Assembly (NCBI GenBank): GCA_048939725.1
Contig: JBHLPG010000190.1
Span: forward strand, 1 to 7,474
Direction: 5' to 3'
Origin: Hodarchaeum sp048939725
GTDB lineage: Archaea; Asgardarchaeota; Heimdallarchaeia; Hodarchaeales; Hodarchaeaceae
Length of the DNA: 7,474 nucleotides
Shown: piece after piece, positions 5,225-7,474 of the stretch
Numbering within the stretch: position 1 is the stretch's first letter
Layout: every line of letters begins with the position of its first letter
Notes under the pieces: model-generated
The model's input: the letters and a program-made list of their open reading frames with translations, nothing else
Told to the model about the DNA's origin: nothing
Database searches by the model: none
Translations under genes and position numbers: made by a program

Positions 5225-6295
5225 ATGTCAGATGATTTTTCATCTTCCATAAGCTTGTTAGCGGATCTTGAGCTTCAGGAATGTTCTAAGTGTAGGAAAC
5301 CAACGGAAACAACGAAGTTAGTCAATGGTTTGTGTCCAGGATGTCAGAAAAAAACTAAACAACGATCAGTTCCAATTACCGATAAAAAGAAGTCACCAGT
5401 AAAAACAAGAAAATCGAGATCATCTAAAACATTGAAAGAATTAGAAGCTAGAATAAAAGAACAACAATTTCTGATTGAGACCTTAAAAACAAAAAATGAA
5501 GAATTAGAATCACGAACATCCATTCTCATGGATCGGATTCATGTCCTAGAGAAAGAAACCTCCCCACATGCTATTCATGAGAAGATAATTTTAGCCTATT
5601 ATTCTTATCAAAAGAAAGATTATGAATTCTATACGGTTGATCAAGTAACCGACCAATTAATCCTAAGAATGATCATAATAATTGAAACATCTTTTAATAG
5701 TGCAGAACAAATCCAGGCGTTGGAAATAATAGGCAACAACTTTCTCCAGGGGGGTAAAGCTACTCCAAAGGGAGAGATAATTGACTATGTTCGAGCTCAA
5801 GCAGCGTCATTTAATAAAACCTTTTTTCCTCTAAGCAATGAACGGATCAGGAATATGGGAACAAGATCATTTCATATCGAAATTTTAACAGAAACTTACA
5901 CTGAAGATTTAGTTCCAGTATATAAACCAACAATTATAGGGGAACGATTTTTCAGAATTAAATCCACTTATTTCGACGAAACTCAAGTTAGAAATAGAAT
6001 AACAACTCCTTATGGAAGAAAATTAATAGCTACAAAAGGAAAAAAGCTGTATAAAGTCATTTTTGATCATTACATCAAATACAATAAACCAGTTACACGT
6101 CAAGAATTATTCAATCGGTATAACCTCGGAAAATATGAAATCGATAACTATAAACATAATTTAATCGAAGTAGGTTTGATTAAAAAAGTTCCTCTCGCAA
6201 TCGAAGAGAGATATAATCAGGATCAGCGAATTCCTAGAAGCGAGATACCCTTACAACCTCGCTATCTTGGAGTACGGCCAAAAGATCTAGGTTGA
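5225..6295 (+). CDS. Zinc-ribbon, coiled-coil and winged-helix protein of unknown function
   Basis: Not a family I can name. The 356 residues fall into four parts. A zinc-ribbon knuckle pair, CSKC (20-23) and CPGC (37-40), gives four Cys with a 13-residue spacing. A Lys/Arg-rich linker (about 42-68) has a DNA- or RNA-binding look. A coiled coil (about 69-112, LKELEARIKEQQFLIETLK onward) predicts dimerisation. A mixed middle domain (about 114-270) follows. A C-terminal winged-helix-like segment has KLYKVIFDHYIKYNKPVTR (274-292), then QELFNRYNLGKYEIDNYKHN (293-312) and LIEVGLIKKV (313-322). The C-terminus is rich in Pro and Arg. ATG 5225 follows the upstream gene's TAA (5219-5221) and an extra in-frame TAG (5222-5224), with a GGGA-like purine patch in front, so translation is probably coupled. 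Both genes of the pair carry a winged helix, so they may act as one DNA-bound complex. Role could be transcriptional, replicative or structural. Confidence 0.75.
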   Translation: MSDDFSSSISLLADLELQECSKCRKPTETTKLVNGLCPGCQKKTKQRSVPITDKKKSPVKTRKSRSSKTLKELEARIKEQQFLIETLKTKNEELESRTSILMDRIHVLEKETSPHAIHEKIILAYYSYQKKDYEFYTVDQVTDQLILRMIIIIETSFNSAEQIQALEIIGNNFLQGGKATPKGEIIDYVRAQAASFNKTFFPLSNERIRNMGTRSFHIEILTETYTEDLVPVYKPTIIGERFFRIKSTYFDETQVRNRITTPYGRKLIATKGKKLYKVIFDHYIKYNKPVTRQELFNRYNLGKYEIDNYKHNLIEVGLIKKVPLAIEERYNQDQRIPRSEIPLQPRYLGVRPKDLG

Positions 6296-6303
6296 AATCC
6301 CCT

Positions 6304-6310
6304 AGAAAAA
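6304..6310 (-). terminator. Possible archaeal T-tract terminator for the BNR protein gene
   Basis: Reading the minus strand past the TAG at 6319-6321, the short convergent gap (6296-6318) contains TCTTTTTCT. A run of five T is consistent with, but not proof of, archaeal intrinsic termination. Confidence 0.3.
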
Positions 6311-6318
6311 GACATAAT

Positions 6319-7474
6319 CTATTTTTTCTTTTTCCTATCCTTTCTCCATTTATTTGAAAAGAATGCCATTATTGGGAGAAGAAATCCAAAGCTAATAGAA
6401 TTTAGAGATGATGAGGAACTAGTGGTAGTAGTAGTGAGTCCAGCAGAAGATGCTGTTTCCAATATACCATGAGAATAATAAATATCCATTTCATTCTCCC
6501 GGCCATCACTCCATACAACATGAGGAATATCTTTTGAGTCAACTTCTATTGAAAAATAATCTCCAGGTCTAGTGAAACTGCTTGAAGTATTTTCACTTGC
6601 AATATTGATGGGATCACCAAATATTATCTCTTCTTCGTTTTCTGGGAAAGTTATCATGCGATAATAAGGGCCAAAAGAGTCCTGGTGTTCATCATACCAG
6701 ACGATATGGCACCGATTCTTAGAGTCAATATCCATCTCGGGTTGCCATTGATTACCAGTACTCTTAGGATTTACTTTGTAACGATCACTCCAGCTTTGTC
6801 CATAATCATCAGAATACCTTATAAAAATGTCCCATTCACCTTCTTCAGTGTACCTATCAGCCCATAATATGTACAGTCTATCATTTTGGTCAAACCGTAT
6901 TACTGGTAAGGTTGCACGTGAAGGCTGTTGATCTGGAGATGTCTCAAATGTTGCATTCTCACTGAGTGGATTAATATCAATCGCTTCAGAAAATGTTTCA
7001 CCTCGATCTTTTGAAGTCACGAAGTATACATCTCCCCAATCACCACTTGAAAACCAGACCCAAGCGACATAAACATCATTCTGACTATCAGTAACCACAT
7101 AAGGCCCTAAATGATCCTCTGGGTGGGATGTTGAGTCAGCAATTACTCCAACTTCTTCAAAGTTATCTCCATAATCATTTGAGCGAGTCAAGCGAACAGT
7201 AGTAATGTTTGTGTTGAAATTAAGATCGTCATAAGCAACGTAGACAGTTCCGTCATTACTAACAGTCATTGTCTCCTTATCCGCGAAGCCTTCAGCAGTA
7301 GTAGCTGCAACTAAAGTCCATGTATCACCTTGATTAATACTTCTTGCAACAGTAATCTGCGATAACTCTTCAGTATTGACGGAATATTCTAAATAAGCAT
7401 AAAACAAAACTTGATTATACCATACTAACCAAGGATCTGACTGGCCAGTATTTCCTTCAAACATTGGCATATCG
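6319..7474 (-). CDS. BNR/Asp-box beta-propeller surface protein, N-terminus outside window
   Basis: Partial: the frame runs to the window edge, and no signal peptide is present in the visible part, so the ATG at 7468-7470 (residue 1 here) is probably internal. Four Asp-box motifs of the S-x-D-x-G-x-[T/S]-[W/F] kind are spaced along a beta-rich domain: SINQGDTW (44-51), SNDYGDNF (97-104), SKDRGETF (153-160) and SDDYGQSW (220-227). More degenerate blade-like repeats of the VYVAY, YILWADR, HIVWYDE and HVVWSDGRE type lie between and after them. This is the sialidase-like propeller fold, but the catalytic Arg triad and Tyr/Glu of sialidases cannot be assigned, so enzyme activity is unproven. The C-terminus has a Thr/Ser linker (346-355), a short hydrophobic stretch (FGFLLPIMAFF, 361-371) and a Lys/Arg tail (WRKDRKKKK), the layout of a membrane or sorting-signal anchor. 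Likely extracellular, binding or degrading surface polymers. Confidence 0.85.
   Translation of the reverse strand, partial: DMPMFEGNTGQSDPWLVWYNQVLFYAYLEYSVNTEELSQITVARSINQGDTWTLVAATTAEGFADKETMTVSNDGTVYVAYDDLNFNTNITTVRLTRSNDYGDNFEEVGVIADSTSHPEDHLGPYVVTDSQNDVYVAWVWFSSGDWGDVYFVTSKDRGETFSEAIDINPLSENATFETSPDQQPSRATLPVIRFDQNDRLYILWADRYTEEGEWDIFIRYSDDYGQSWSDRYKVNPKSTGNQWQPEMDIDSKNRCHIVWYDEHQDSFGPYYRMITFPENEEEIIFGDPINIASENTSSSFTRPGDYFSIEVDSKDIPHVVWSDGRENEMDIYYSHGILETASSAGLTTTTTSSSSSLNSISFGFLLPIMAFFSNKWRKDRKKKK
6321..6335 (+). terminator. Possible T-rich terminator for the winged-helix/zinc-ribbon operon
   Basis: ATTTTTTCTTTTTCC lies about 26 nt after the TGA of the + strand operon. T-rich tracts without a hairpin terminate archaeal RNA polymerase. 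The same bases encode the Lys-rich C-terminal tail of the convergent gene, so the tract may exist for coding reasons. Confidence 0.4.

Noticed and set aside
1..7474. CRISPR array, tRNA, rRNA, insertion sequence or riboswitch
   Set aside because: No regularly spaced long repeats, no cloverleaf or rRNA-like segments, no transposase and no terminal repeats were seen on either strand.

Overview
The window is AT-rich and looks archaeal, most plausibly an Asgard-type genome. The reasons are a small two-gene module with a winged helix, a zinc ribbon and a coiled coil; a surface BNR protein ending in a Thr/Ser linker, a short hydrophobic stretch and a Lys-rich tail; TATA-like elements at archaeal distances upstream of genes; and frequent TTG starts with purine-rich ribosome binding sites. 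The lineage is inferred from style, not from a marker gene.

Layout. Positions 1-515 (+) hold the decayed 3' part of a TauE/SafE-family membrane exporter, broken into several frames. Positions 519-4276 (-) form a tight four-gene operon, read right to left: a FetA-like ABC ATPase, a FetB-like (UPF0014) permease, a PepD-type M20 aminoacyl-histidine dipeptidase and a GNAT acetyltransferase. Gaps are 7, 13 and about 15 nt. None of the four genes begins with an ATG that is well placed behind a ribosome binding site. The first three open with TTG. The GNAT gene has family-like sequence for 24 codons upstream of its first ATG but no ATG, GTG or TTG there. Positions 4277-4636 are a divergent control region. 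Positions 4637-6295 (+) carry two adjacent unrecognised genes: a winged-helix protein, and a protein with a zinc ribbon, coiled coil and C-terminal winged helix. Positions 6319-7474 (-) are the 3' part of a BNR/Asp-box surface protein whose start lies outside the window.

The most interesting signal is in the divergent region: four copies of a 16-bp inverted repeat, TATAG-N6-CTATA. One copy overlaps the likely TATA element of the transporter operon and another overlaps the likely TATA element of the winged-helix operon. The simplest model is an operator set through which the adjacent winged-helix protein controls itself and the FetAB/PepD/GNAT operon. If FetAB exports metal as its bacterial relatives are thought to do, this would be an undescribed local metal or stress response circuit. 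The sites are directly visible; the regulator-operator link and the signal are inference.
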